A DNA stretch of 25,456 nucleotides, from positions 1 to 25,456 of the forward strand of contig JBDKTZ010000052.1 in the NCBI GenBank assembly GCA_039679975.1. The letters are read 5' to 3'. A program made the translations under genes and the position numbers. Positions 1 to 7,144 of this stretch are shown here, piece after piece (within the stretch, counting starts at the first letter, position 1; the number at the start of each line of letters is the position of its first letter). The notes beneath the pieces were generated by a model. The model saw only the letters and a program-made list of their open reading frames with translations, was not told the DNA's origin and ran no database searches. The stretch comes from JBCFBK01 sp039679975. Its GTDB lineage: Bacteria; Bacteroidota; Bacteroidia; Bacteroidales; Prolixibacteraceae.

Positions 1-1075
1 TTTTGAAGGTTCCCAGCATAGGATCATCAAACCGGAAACGAATGTTGTAGTAGCGTTCCAGCTTTTTTATAATCCTGTTCAGGTCGGCAGTTTCAAACTT
101 CATCATCCCCTGGGTCCATAAAATATAGTCGGCTACATTGATCTGTTTTAGCCTGATTTCATTCGTTTGCTTGTCGAACGAAGCTAATTGGCCTGGAACA
201 AGCTCGGTAGCCTGGGTGAAGAATCCGGCTCCGTTTTGTTTCACACTAACCTTGCCTTCAACCAGTACTGTTTCAATCTGGCTGTCGGCCGAATAAGCCG
301 AAACATTAAAACGGGTTCCCAAAACTTTAACAGACAGGTCATTCACCTGAACCACGAAGGGATGTTTCGAATCGTGCATCACTTCAAAATAGGCTTCTCC
401 CAGCAGCATTACTTCCCGGAACTCGCCCGAAAAATGGTCCGGGTAAGCCAATCGGCTGCCGGCATTCAGAAAAACCTTTGTTCCGTCGGGTAACAGTATT
501 TCAGACATCTTGCCGTAAGGAATGATGAGTTGGTTCAACGCTTGTGTTTTTTTCAGATCCGTTTTTACCGGCTTTAACGTGTCGCTGTTAATGACCAATT
601 CGCCCGACTTTTGATATTTGATTACAGAGCGCTGGTCATCAAGAATTACCTGATCACCGTTTGCGCGAATGAGTTGTGCCTGTCCGGCCGGCGCTTTATC
701 GTCCGAACTAAACGTATAGAATGCCGAAGTGTTTGCAGGCTGACGGTAAAAAAGCAACGCGCCGATTGCGAAAAAAAGAAGCGCCACAGCCGCATATTTT
801 GAGAGAGCAATCAATCTTTTCGGCGCAAATTGCGATTTGGGTTTTCGTTCTATCTGGTTTAAGATCTTCGCGAACAAGCGAATTTTTTCTTCCTCGGGAA
901 GTGGTTCGGCAACCGTCCTAAACTGACCGATAATTCTCTTTGCAGCATGAATATTTCTGATCTCTTCGGGATGGTTGGCGCAGAACTCCTCCCAGATCAG
1001 GTCAAGTTCGCGGGTCGGTTTATAAACCCAGTTGATAAAAGAAACGTCTTCAAGGTATTTGCTTAAGTTGTCCAT
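1..1075 (-). CDS. FecR family anti-sigma factor, C-terminus cut by window edge
   Basis: Inner-membrane anti-sigma/signal transducer that would relay an outer-membrane TonB-dependent receptor signal to the partner ECF sigma factor encoded just upstream (start of this gene is 57 bp after the sigma stop). The start is the ATG at 1075 (MDNLSKYLEDVSF); 358 residues are visible and the frame stays open to the window edge. Residues about 1-80 form the cytoplasmic sigma-binding part, 93-110 (KYAAVALLFFAIGALLFY) is the single membrane helix, about 185-280 is the periplasmic FecR domain (LPDGTKVFLNAGSRLAYP, LGEAYFEV, VLGTRFNVSAY), and from about 326 (KFETADLNRIIKKLERYYN) a DUF4974-like domain begins, a hallmark of Bacteroidota FecR proteins. 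In this phylum such pairs usually precede a SusC/SusD locus, which would lie beyond position 1; that is inference. Confidence 0.93.
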   Translation of the reverse strand, partial: MDNLSKYLEDVSFINWVYKPTRELDLIWEEFCANHPEEIRNIHAAKRIIGQFRTVAEPLPEEEKIRLFAKILNQIERKPKSQFAPKRLIALSKYAAVALLFFAIGALLFYRQPANTSAFYTFSSDDKAPAGQAQLIRANGDQVILDDQRSVIKYQKSGELVINSDTLKPVKTDLKKTQALNQLIIPYGKMSEILLPDGTKVFLNAGSRLAYPDHFSGEFREVMLLGEAYFEVMHDSKHPFVVQVNDLSVKVLGTRFNVSAYSADSQIETVLVEGKVSVKQNGAGFFTQATELVPGQLASFDKQTNEIRLKQINVADYILWTQGMMKFETADLNRIIKKLERYYNIRFRFDDPMLGTFK

Positions 1076-1132
1076 CGTTCATTCGAAATTCATCTAAAAA
1101 GACAACTCACTGCATAAACATAGACTGATTTT

Positions 1133-1741
1133 TTACCTTTTTTTTGAAAAAAGTTTAAGGAGAATGGTAAACGTTTTACTGTCAAGTATTTGCCTGACGG
1201 TTTTCAAGGCGCGGTAAATCTGTGTCCGAACCGATTCGACGGTAATTCCAAGAATAAGTGCAATATCGCGGTAATCGAGCGCTTCGTTAAAACGCAAATA
1301 AATGGCCTCCTTTTGCTTCTCCGGCAGTTGGTTCAATGCATTGGTAAGCTTGATCCGGATTTCCTCCTCGTGCTCTTTTTCTATAAGCGAATATTCAATG
1401 CTAAACTCCGGCTCCGTATGGTGGACGTCGGTTATTTTTGTATCGTCAAAGCGTCTTTGGGTTTGCAGTTTCCTGATCAGGTTCCGCTTTAAAGCTAACA
1501 GCAGGTAGTACTTTAGGTTTTCATAGCCAACTGAATTTTGCTCCCGTCGCATGTACAGATCGAGGAATACTTCCTGAATGGCGTCTTTAACCGTGTCGTC
1601 GTCAATACAGAGTTTTCGGCCATATTGATAAAGGCTGTCGACATGCTGATTGTAGAAAATGGCAAAAGCTTCCTTGTCGCCATCTTTAAAGCGCGACCAG
1701 GCCGAGATCCAATAATCTTTATCGACTGTATCTTTAATCAA
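1133..1741 (-). CDS. ECF-type RNA polymerase sigma-70 factor
   Basis: Extracytoplasmic-function sigma factor that would direct RNA polymerase to promoters controlled by the FecR anti-sigma factor encoded next. Region 2 is seen in FAIFYNQHVDSLYQYGRKL and DAIQEVFLDLYMRRE; region 4 in LPEKQKEAIYLRF and ALDYRDIALILGITVESVRT, a helix-turn-helix. The frame has no ATG near its N-terminus: it is closed by a TGA at 1811-1813, and the only good candidates are TTG at 1807 (224 aa, extra N-terminal stretch rich in Cys and Tyr) or TTG at 1741 (202 aa, starting just before KDTVDKDYWISAW). The second fits the usual family length better and is used here. The end, about 15 basic and hydrophobic residues after region 4, is normal. 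Family assignment is firm, start is not. Confidence 0.9.
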   Translation of the reverse strand: MIKDTVDKDYWISAWSRFKDGDKEAFAIFYNQHVDSLYQYGRKLCIDDDTVKDAIQEVFLDLYMRREQNSVGYENLKYYLLLALKRNLIRKLQTQRRFDDTKITDVHHTEPEFSIEYSLIEKEHEEEIRIKLTNALNQLPEKQKEAIYLRFNEALDYRDIALILGITVESVRTQIYRALKTVRQILDSKTFTILLKLFSKKR

Positions 1742-2169
1742 TTGTTGCTTTTTGCTGAGTGCAGCACAAATGTAATAATGAAACGAACATATTACGCGAC
1801 AACGCAAACATCAATGAAAATAATTTCAGCAACATGGGAGTTCCGTCAGACAAATAAAAAACAAATTATTTACTCATGAAATTTAAATCACAAAACACTG
1901 GACGTGGCGAAAAAGATAAACTGCTGACGATCGGTAAAATAAACTTAAACATCTAAATAATACAATATAATACACTGAATGTTAGGATATTACACAATTG
2001 TTTATGATACCTTTCTGCCCATTTGGGATGTAGCTTGAAGTCTTCTCTAAAAGCAGTAAAACATACAGAAAAAAATCCGATATTTGTGCTGTTTGATTCA
2101 CAAAAATGGAGTGCATGACAACTCTCCTTTTTATTGTTTGTTTATATTTAGTATTGAACGGATTCGATT
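1742..2169. other. Intergenic region between sigma factor and small membrane protein
   Basis: About 430 bp, AT-rich, between divergently oriented genes, so it must contain promoters in both directions. No well-spaced TTTG-N19-TAnnTTTG promoter was found. A TATATTTA (7 of 8 to TAnnTTTG) at 2143-2150 is the best -7 candidate for the plus-strand gene at 2170 but has no matching -33 box. A 25-codon minus-strand reading frame starts with ATG at 1811 and stops at 1734-1736, just past the proposed TTG start of the sigma gene. No RNA gene or mobile element was recognised. Confidence 0.4.
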
Positions 2170-2568
2170 ATGTTAATTTTACTTGGAATCATAGTTGGTG
2201 TTTTTGTTTTGCTTGCTGTGGGTACATGGATGAGTAACCATTACCGAAAAAGGGCTCCGGAAGAAAAGAAAGAGGAAAGCAGAATTGAAATTCCACTCGA
2301 CTGCTGCGGAGCGCATGAAGTATGTGAAGTGGAGGAAATGTTGAAACATCCTGATCAAATTGCTTATTTTGAAGATGAAGAACTCGACCGGTATCAGGGG
2401 ATCAATGCTGACCATTACAACGACAGGCAAATTGAAGAATTCCGCGATGTCCTGTATACCCTGCAGGGTGATGAGATCAGGAAATGGCTGCTAAGCATTG
2501 AACGACGTAAGATTCAGTTGCCCGCAATCCTGAGACCGGAGGCGCTTCAACTGATTTCGGAATCCTGA
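2170..2568 (+). CDS. Small conserved membrane-anchored protein of unknown function
   Basis: 132 residues. Residues 1-20 (MLILLGIIVGVFVLLAVGTW) form one N-terminal membrane helix or uncleaved signal anchor, followed by a charged linker and a small acidic soluble domain. Notable residues are a cysteine-rich motif DCCGAHEVCE (C45, C46, C52), the acidic segment FEDEELDRYQGI, and a C-terminal helix WLLSIERRKIQLPAILRP. I recall similar CCGAH-x-VCE proteins as a conserved family in Bacteroidales but know no established function. The three cysteines could bind a metal or form a disulfide; this is inference. The gene is alone on its strand, and its stop codon (TGA, 2566-2568) directly abuts the stop codon of the convergent TPR gene (2569-2571), leaving no room for a separate terminator. 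Confidence 0.85.
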   Translation: MLILLGIIVGVFVLLAVGTWMSNHYRKRAPEEKKEESRIEIPLDCCGAHEVCEVEEMLKHPDQIAYFEDEELDRYQGINADHYNDRQIEEFRDVLYTLQGDEIRKWLLSIERRKIQLPAILRPEALQLISES

Positions 2569-3813
2569 TCATTGTTCAAAAAATAATTCTTCTTTCAGTT
2601 TTTTGATGCGGTCCAATGCATAATCGGCCCGTTTTGCCTGTTCGCCTGCCTGTTTCAGATAGTTCTGGTAATAATTCAGGGCGATGGTCTGGTTCGAACG
2701 CATTTCCTCGTAGGTTGTGGCAATTTCAAACAGTAGTTCCACATTTGTCGGATCCAGTTTTAGCGCCTCCTGGTAAGCCGTTATTGACGAGTCAAATTCC
2801 CGCTGCAGGCCATAAACCTGTCCCAGGTGCTGATAAATGTCACTCAAATAAAAGGGAGTCGCCGTTTCGATCGCCAGCTTAAAAAAATCAACACTTTCGG
2901 GAAACTGTTTTAGTTTTTTATAACAGGCGCCGATATAAAAGTTCACGATTGGATCGTTCGCAGTAAGTTGGTAACATTTATCCAGAGCCTTGAGTGCTTC
3001 TTCCTCAAACTGACTAAAATACAGGCATATACCATAGCTTTTCAATACCTCGAAGGTGGAGTCATTACAGGCCAGATATCGTTCATAGGGATATTGCGCC
3101 TTGCCGTAATCTTTATTCTGAAAGAGCAACTCTGCCCATTTCAGCAGCAAGGCAGGATGATCCTTAAAAAGATTCAGTCCATACATACAGGCCGTCACTG
3201 ACTTTGTAAAATTTTTCTGCCTGTTACTGATACTTGCCAGATTCAGGTATACCTGTACATCCCTCACTTTTTGCGACGCTAACCGGTCATAAAGTCTAAC
3301 CGCCAGGTCAAGCTGTCCGGCCTGATAGGCCGCATATGCAAAATACCGGTTGTAATAGGTGTTGGTGGAATCGCTCCTGTAGATCTGACTATATAGCGAA
3401 CAGGCATCCTGATATTTTTTCAGGTTGATCAGACATTGCCCCAGCTTGCCTTTAAGGACCAGGTTGTCAGGATCCAGACCGGCAGCCCTTTGTAAACAAA
3501 GAGCTGCATCGGTATGATTTCCAAGTCCGGACCAGGCCTCGGCCAATTCTTCCAGGTAGACTGTTCCCGTGCTGTCGGCCGAACAGGCAGCCTGTAATGC
3601 TGTGACAGCCCCGTCAAAATTCATCAGTTTTTCGTACACCAGGCCTTTTTTAAAGTACAGTTCAGCGGTCGGTTCGCTCTCAAGCATCCGGTCAATGGCT
3701 GCCAAAGCTCGTTGATAATCTCTGTTCAGGATAAGCAGGTCAATCTCCTGTGCGTTATTTTTCGCGGATGTCAGCAGAAGTAACCCGATGAATAAAGCAA
3801 TTTTTGACGACAT
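2569..3813 (-). CDS. Secreted tetratricopeptide repeat (TPR) protein
   Basis: 414 residues. An N-terminal signal peptide (MSSKIALFIGLLLLTSAKNNAQ) directs export; the rest is almost entirely TPR units, with the A/G/A/P pattern clear in DLLILNRDYQRALAAIDRML, ELAEAWSGLGNHTDAALCLQ, YYNRYFAYAAYQAGQLDLAV and HLGQVYGLQREFDSSITAYQ. About ten repeats are present, giving a superhelical protein-protein interaction scaffold, probably periplasmic. It starts 30 bp after the stop of the M56/TonB sensor gene and on the same strand, so it is very likely the third gene of the blaI operon and may be the effector or partner of that sensor. The binding partner cannot be told from sequence. The start is ATG at 3813. 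Confidence 0.9.
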   Translation of the reverse strand: MSSKIALFIGLLLLTSAKNNAQEIDLLILNRDYQRALAAIDRMLESEPTAELYFKKGLVYEKLMNFDGAVTALQAACSADSTGTVYLEELAEAWSGLGNHTDAALCLQRAAGLDPDNLVLKGKLGQCLINLKKYQDACSLYSQIYRSDSTNTYYNRYFAYAAYQAGQLDLAVRLYDRLASQKVRDVQVYLNLASISNRQKNFTKSVTACMYGLNLFKDHPALLLKWAELLFQNKDYGKAQYPYERYLACNDSTFEVLKSYGICLYFSQFEEEALKALDKCYQLTANDPIVNFYIGACYKKLKQFPESVDFFKLAIETATPFYLSDIYQHLGQVYGLQREFDSSITAYQEALKLDPTNVELLFEIATTYEEMRSNQTIALNYYQNYLKQAGEQAKRADYALDRIKKLKEELFFEQ

Positions 3814-3843
3814 AACGGTCTGGTTTTAATTCAGGTCATGGGA

Positions 3844-5289
3844 TCACTGAAGAACAAAACTGATTGGTACGGTATAAGAAATAGCAACAGGAATACCTTT
3901 TTGCTTTCCCGGTGTCCATTTCGGAAGTGTCCCGATTACTCGCAGCGCCTCCTGATCCAAACTCGGATCCACTCCCCTGGCAATTTTTGCACGCGTAATA
4001 CTTCCATCTTTACCAACAACAAAGCTTACATACACTCTGCCCTGTATCCCCTTTTCCTCGGCGACCTTAGGGTAAATGACTGCGTCAGCGATAAATTTAC
4101 GCAAAGCCTGCTCTCCCCCGGGAAACTCAGGCATATCATCGACAATAAAAAAAACCTGATCATTATTGTCGACACTTTGATCCTGACTGATGCTCACCTC
4201 CTTGACTTCAGAACTTTCAGGCTTCAAACTGATTTTAAGTTCACTGTCACCTATCGATGTTAGTTCGATATCAGGACTTTTTGAAAGCAAAATCTGCAGG
4301 TTCTGAATGGCGTTGCTGTCGCCGCTCAACTGCACTTTGCTGCCATCAGCCAGACTTAATGACATTACTTTATCTGCCTTTTTTTTCGACTCCTCCGGTA
4401 ATCCCTCTTTTTGTTCACAGGCAAAAACAACGATCAAAGCGACGGCAATCAGCAAGCCGCTCAGTGTCTTTACATTGGATAATCCGGATGATTTTATTTT
4501 TGTCATCATTTTAATTCTTTTAGTGATCAGCGAATGATTAAAGTTATTTGCTATCCGCATTTGAGGCCCTATAATCCGGGTTAACAACACTTCTTTATAA
4601 AAGGAAGGATCAGCTTCTTGTTTTAATACGGCCTGATCGGCCAGGTACTCGTGATTCTCCTTTAAAGCCTTCTTTAGCAGCCAAAAAAACGGATTGCACC
4701 ACTGGAAAGTACTTATGATTTCCAGCATTAATACATCGAAGGAATGCCCCTGCCTGACGTGTTCAAATTCATGAGCCAGAATTTTCTGCCACCCAGGCTG
4801 CTGTTTTAGTTGTCCGCCGACAAAAACATACGACAGAAAAGAAAAAGGCCCTGCTTCCCGGTCGAGTATCACCAAGTTCATCCCCTGCTCTTTAATTATC
4901 TTCCCGCGCCTCACTAACAACCCAACCTGAAAAAGCCGGATGAAGAGACGACCCGAAAAAAATACGAACCCGCACAAATAAAGGATAATTACCCAAGTAC
5001 GGGTGGAGATGGTATGGACAAAATGCTCAGAAACAGAGGTTCCGTAAACAGACACAGTAGCGAGCATATTCCGGTAGGGAAATACAGTAACTTCACCAAG
5101 CATGATCGGTTGAGGTTCATAAACCCGCAGATGCATCAACGGCAAAAAGAAAGAGAAAAACAGCCCAAATAACAGAAAATATCTGTTAAGCCGGAAGAAT
5201 GTCTCCTGCCGGAGAAGCAAAAGATACAGCGTGGTAAATAAACATAGGCTGATACCCGATTCAAACAGGTAATTAACAAAGCTATTCAT
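3844..5289 (-). CDS. BlaR1/MecR1-type M56 peptidase with C-terminal TonB domain
   Basis: Membrane sensor-protease, 481 residues, expected to cleave or inactivate the BlaI repressor encoded upstream (84-bp gap). Membrane helices are at about 6-26, 33-52, 97-118 and 277-290. The zinc-metalloprotease motif HEFEH is at 173-177 and a downstream acidic ligand region (ENHEYLAD, 211-218) matches family M56. Residues about 385-481 form a TonB C-terminal domain (DMPEFPGGEQALRKFI, GRVYVSFVVGKDGS, WTPGKQKGIPVAISYTVP), exported to the periplasm after helix 4. Bacteroidota commonly fuse M56 to TonB in place of the penicillin-binding sensor of BlaR1. Right after helix 4 is a lipobox-like LIVVFAC with C291. 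No beta-lactamase gene is nearby, so beta-lactam sensing is not supported. Confidence 0.93.
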   Translation of the reverse strand: MNSFVNYLFESGISLCLFTTLYLLLLRQETFFRLNRYFLLFGLFFSFFLPLMHLRVYEPQPIMLGEVTVFPYRNMLATVSVYGTSVSEHFVHTISTRTWVIILYLCGFVFFSGRLFIRLFQVGLLVRRGKIIKEQGMNLVILDREAGPFSFLSYVFVGGQLKQQPGWQKILAHEFEHVRQGHSFDVLMLEIISTFQWCNPFFWLLKKALKENHEYLADQAVLKQEADPSFYKEVLLTRIIGPQMRIANNFNHSLITKRIKMMTKIKSSGLSNVKTLSGLLIAVALIVVFACEQKEGLPEESKKKADKVMSLSLADGSKVQLSGDSNAIQNLQILLSKSPDIELTSIGDSELKISLKPESSEVKEVSISQDQSVDNNDQVFFIVDDMPEFPGGEQALRKFIADAVIYPKVAEEKGIQGRVYVSFVVGKDGSITRAKIARGVDPSLDQEALRVIGTLPKWTPGKQKGIPVAISYTVPISFVLQ

Positions 5290-5373
5290 AACCTTCTCTT
5301 TAAAAGTCTACTAAGTTAATCCGCTTTACAAGAAGTTCTGAAAGCCTTCGGGGCTGCATGGTCTTGTAACCGG

Positions 5374-5775
5374 CTAATCAGTCACTTTTTCGTGCTCATC
5401 CGCGTCTTCTTTCTCAAGATCTCTCCCGACTTCCTTCATCAGCTCTTCCAGTTCAGACAGGCTCATATTATCTTCCTTTGCAAAAAAAGATACCATCTGC
5501 TGAAACGAATTACCGAAGTAGTTTGTCAGAAAGTTCCTGAAAAAAGCCTTTGTATATTCCTTCTTCCCGACAACGGGAAAATAGCGATAGGTTTTCCCGA
5601 AAGCTTCATGATCAACAAATCCCTTTTTTTCCAGAATCCGGATAACAGTCGATATGGTATTATAGGCCGGTCGGGGCTCAGACATTCGTTCAACGATATC
5701 CTTAACAAACGCTCTTTCCAGTTTCCATAAAATCTGCATTACCTGTTCTTCTGCTCGTGTAAGTTCCTTGATCAT
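5374..5775 (-). CDS. BlaI/MecI/CopY family transcriptional repressor
   Basis: Winged-helix DNA-binding repressor of 133 residues, the usual length. The start ATG at 5775 (MIKELTRAEEQVMQILWKL) matches the family N-terminus exactly; a longer version from TTG at 5808 would run through the -7 element and is rejected. The wHTH occupies about residues 1-75 with recognition-helix region AYNTISTVIRILEKKGFV; the C-terminal part, about 80-125, is the dimerisation region that the partner protease is expected to cleave. It is the first gene of an operon with the M56/TonB sensor and the TPR protein. Upstream are five 16-bp dyads of the form AACTA-N6-TAGTT, the same size and geometry as Bla/Mec operators, so autoregulation is strongly suggested. 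What inducer is sensed is unknown. Confidence 0.94.
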   Translation of the reverse strand: MIKELTRAEEQVMQILWKLERAFVKDIVERMSEPRPAYNTISTVIRILEKKGFVDHEAFGKTYRYFPVVGKKEYTKAFFRNFLTNYFGNSFQQMVSFFAKEDNMSLSELEELMKEVGRDLEKEDADEHEKVTD

Positions 5776-5805
5776 GTCTGTAAAATTTTGGGAATAACCA
5801 TTAAA

Positions 5806-5849
5806 CAAATTTAAACTAAAAAAACAGTTTCAGTACTATGTTTTTAGTT
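5806..5849 (-). promoter_or_regulatory. Proximal blaI promoter with two tandem operator dyads
   Basis: On the minus strand a TAAATTTG (5813-5806) matches the Bacteroidota -7 consensus TAnnTTTG and lies 30 bp before the blaI ATG. Immediately upstream are two 16-bp dyads, AACTA-N6-CAGTT at 5814-5829 and TACTA-N6-TAGTT at 5834-5849, whose starts are exactly 20 bp apart. They occupy the spacer and -33 area, where a bound repressor would block RNA polymerase. The -33 box itself is poor. The dyads have one mismatch each to AACTA-N6-TAGTT. Confidence 0.7.
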
Positions 5850-5859
5850 GTTTCTACTG

Positions 5860-5901
5860 CCCCTTTGTTAACTTCGTCTTTTCAAGAAGTTAACAAAGGG
5901 G
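5860..5901. repeat. Perfect 16-bp inverted repeat with 10-nt loop
   Basis: CCCCTTTGTTAACTTC at 5860-5875 and its exact reverse complement at 5886-5901, separated by 10 nt. It lies between the two operator clusters upstream of blaI. As RNA it would be a very stable hairpin; no T-run follows on either strand, so it is not a standard intrinsic terminator. It could be a leader hairpin of a transcript starting at the distal promoter, a protein-binding dyad or a remnant of a mobile element. Confidence 0.85.
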
Positions 5902-5971
5902 TAGCCTGCAAAGAATTGATAGTCCTCATGATGGTTTGGTTTTAGTTTTTACTCATTACGAACGTACTGCT

Positions 5972-6036
5972 CAAATTTAAAACTAATATTTTAGTTTTAC
6001 AACTATTTTAATAGTTATTTAACTAATATTTTAGTC
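5972..6036 (-). promoter_or_regulatory. Distal promoter with three tandem BlaI-type operator dyads
   Basis: A second TAAATTTG (minus strand, 5979-5972) is preceded by GTTG with a 20-nt spacer (5980-5999), a good Bacteroidota -33/-7 pair. Three 16-bp dyads follow upstream: AACTA-ATATTT-TAGTT (5981-5996), AACTA-TTTTAA-TAGTT (6001-6016) and AACTA-ATATTT-TAGTC (6021-6036). Their starts are 20 bp apart, about two helix turns. The first two are perfect in the arms. The block resembles the proximal one, suggesting promoter duplication. Transcription from here would run through the 16-bp inverted repeat into blaI. Confidence 0.7.
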
Positions 6037-6267
6037 TTAAAGAATCTGACCGTATTTTTGATTAGAAGATACTTTCTGAAAAAACAAAAGAATAACCATC
6101 AGGACAAAAATCAATATGAACAGAAAATGAATTGAGTGAAGGGAAATCCGCGAAGCAAATAAATGGCCATTCTCATCCGTTGATTACTCATTTGAAAAGC
6201 CAACGCTAATACGAAAGTTGCAGAAACTTATTTTGAAAGTTTAGACCAATGAATATCCCGAAAGAGA
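6037..6267. other. Intergenic region upstream of the blaI operator array
   Basis: About 230 bp between the operator array and the stop codon of the nitrilase-family gene. No reading frame, RNA gene, terminator or repeat could be supported here. Together with 5776-6036 it makes a 492-bp gene-free stretch, whose only recognisable content is the two operator clusters and the inverted repeat. Confidence 0.5.
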
Positions 6268-7050
6268 CTATAAACAGAGGCTAAAATTATCGGCATCGGG
6301 AAGGACCGGAAATTTCTCCCTGAACTGGTCGAGTGATTCTTTGGAGAGTTTGGCCGGGAGGATCTCCTCTTTCTCTGTGGCCGTCACCATTTCTTTTCCT
6401 TTAGGATCAATGACCATACTGTCACCTTTATAATTGATTTTATTAGCATCAATACCGATACGATTTACCCCGATAACGTAAGCCTGATTTTCAATGGCTC
6501 TTGCCTTCAGCAATGTTTTCCAAACATCGCTGCGCGATCCAGGCCAGTTGGCACAGTTAATCATCAAATCATAGTCATTGCGATTACGGCTGAAAACCGG
6601 GAAACGCAAGTCATAGCAAATTTGGGGTAAAATCCGGAATGATTTTATCTGAACGATTTTTCTGTGAAGCCCCGGAACAAAGTACATTTGTTCTTGTCCC
6701 ATTGAAAACAGATGCCTTTTATCATAAAAGTCAAGGGTCTGGTCAGGATAGACAAAAACAAAGCGATTAAAACATTCGCCGTCTTCCCTGATCATCAGAC
6801 TGCCTGCAATTACCGTCCCATGAGCGGCTGCTTGATCTTTTAGCCAGCAAATAGTTTTTCCGTTCATTGGTTCGCCCAGCTGATTTACATTCATAGAAAA
6901 TCCAGTGGAAAACATTTCAGGAAGGATAACCAATTCCGTTCCATTGGGAAGTTGTAAAAACAATTTTTCAAAACGGGTGCGGTTTGCCTTTGCATTCTCC
7001 CAAATCAGGTCCGTTTGAATCACAGCAATATGTAAATAATCGTAAGGCAT
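6268..7050 (-). CDS. Omega-amidase / nitrilase-superfamily carbon-nitrogen hydrolase (YafV type)
   Basis: Cytosolic amidase of 260 residues. The nitrilase catalytic triad is complete: E45 in LVILPEMFSTGF, K111 in FYDKRHLF and C145 in PQICYDLRFPVF. The FSTGFSMN and NRIGIDANKINYKGDS segments resemble the YafV/NIT2 branch, which hydrolyses alpha-ketoglutaramate or alpha-ketosuccinamate, by-products of glutamine and asparagine transamination (established for the family, not shown here). The ATG at 7050 (MPYDYLHIAVIQTDLIWEN) is chosen because the first beta-strand of the fold starts at residue 7; a longer frame to 7185 would overlap the acyltransferase gene and add an unlikely basic stretch. It follows the acyltransferase gene by 94 bp on the same strand. 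Confidence 0.9.
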   Translation of the reverse strand: MPYDYLHIAVIQTDLIWENAKANRTRFEKLFLQLPNGTELVILPEMFSTGFSMNVNQLGEPMNGKTICWLKDQAAAHGTVIAGSLMIREDGECFNRFVFVYPDQTLDFYDKRHLFSMGQEQMYFVPGLHRKIVQIKSFRILPQICYDLRFPVFSRNRNDYDLMINCANWPGSRSDVWKTLLKARAIENQAYVIGVNRIGIDANKINYKGDSMVIDPKGKEMVTATEKEEILPAKLSKESLDQFREKFPVLPDADNFSLCL

Positions 7051-7144
7051 AAGTAAATAGATTATGAATAAAGAACGCCGCAGCCGGGAAACAACCATAT
7101 TATCAAATAGCCTCAAAGTTTCTTCAGTATTCCGATCTGCCTTT

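Noticed and set aside
3844..5775. Beta-lactam resistance locus
   Set aside because: BlaI and the M56 protease are present, but the penicillin-binding sensor domain and any beta-lactamase or PBP gene are missing; the sensor has a TonB domain.
5374..5808. Longer BlaI starting at 5808
   Set aside because: It would use TTG inside the -7 element and add 11 residues not seen in the family; ATG at 5775 gives the standard N-terminus.
5860..5901. The 16-bp inverted repeat as an intrinsic terminator
   Set aside because: No T-run follows the stem on either strand, and it lies upstream of blaI where no gene on either strand ends nearby.
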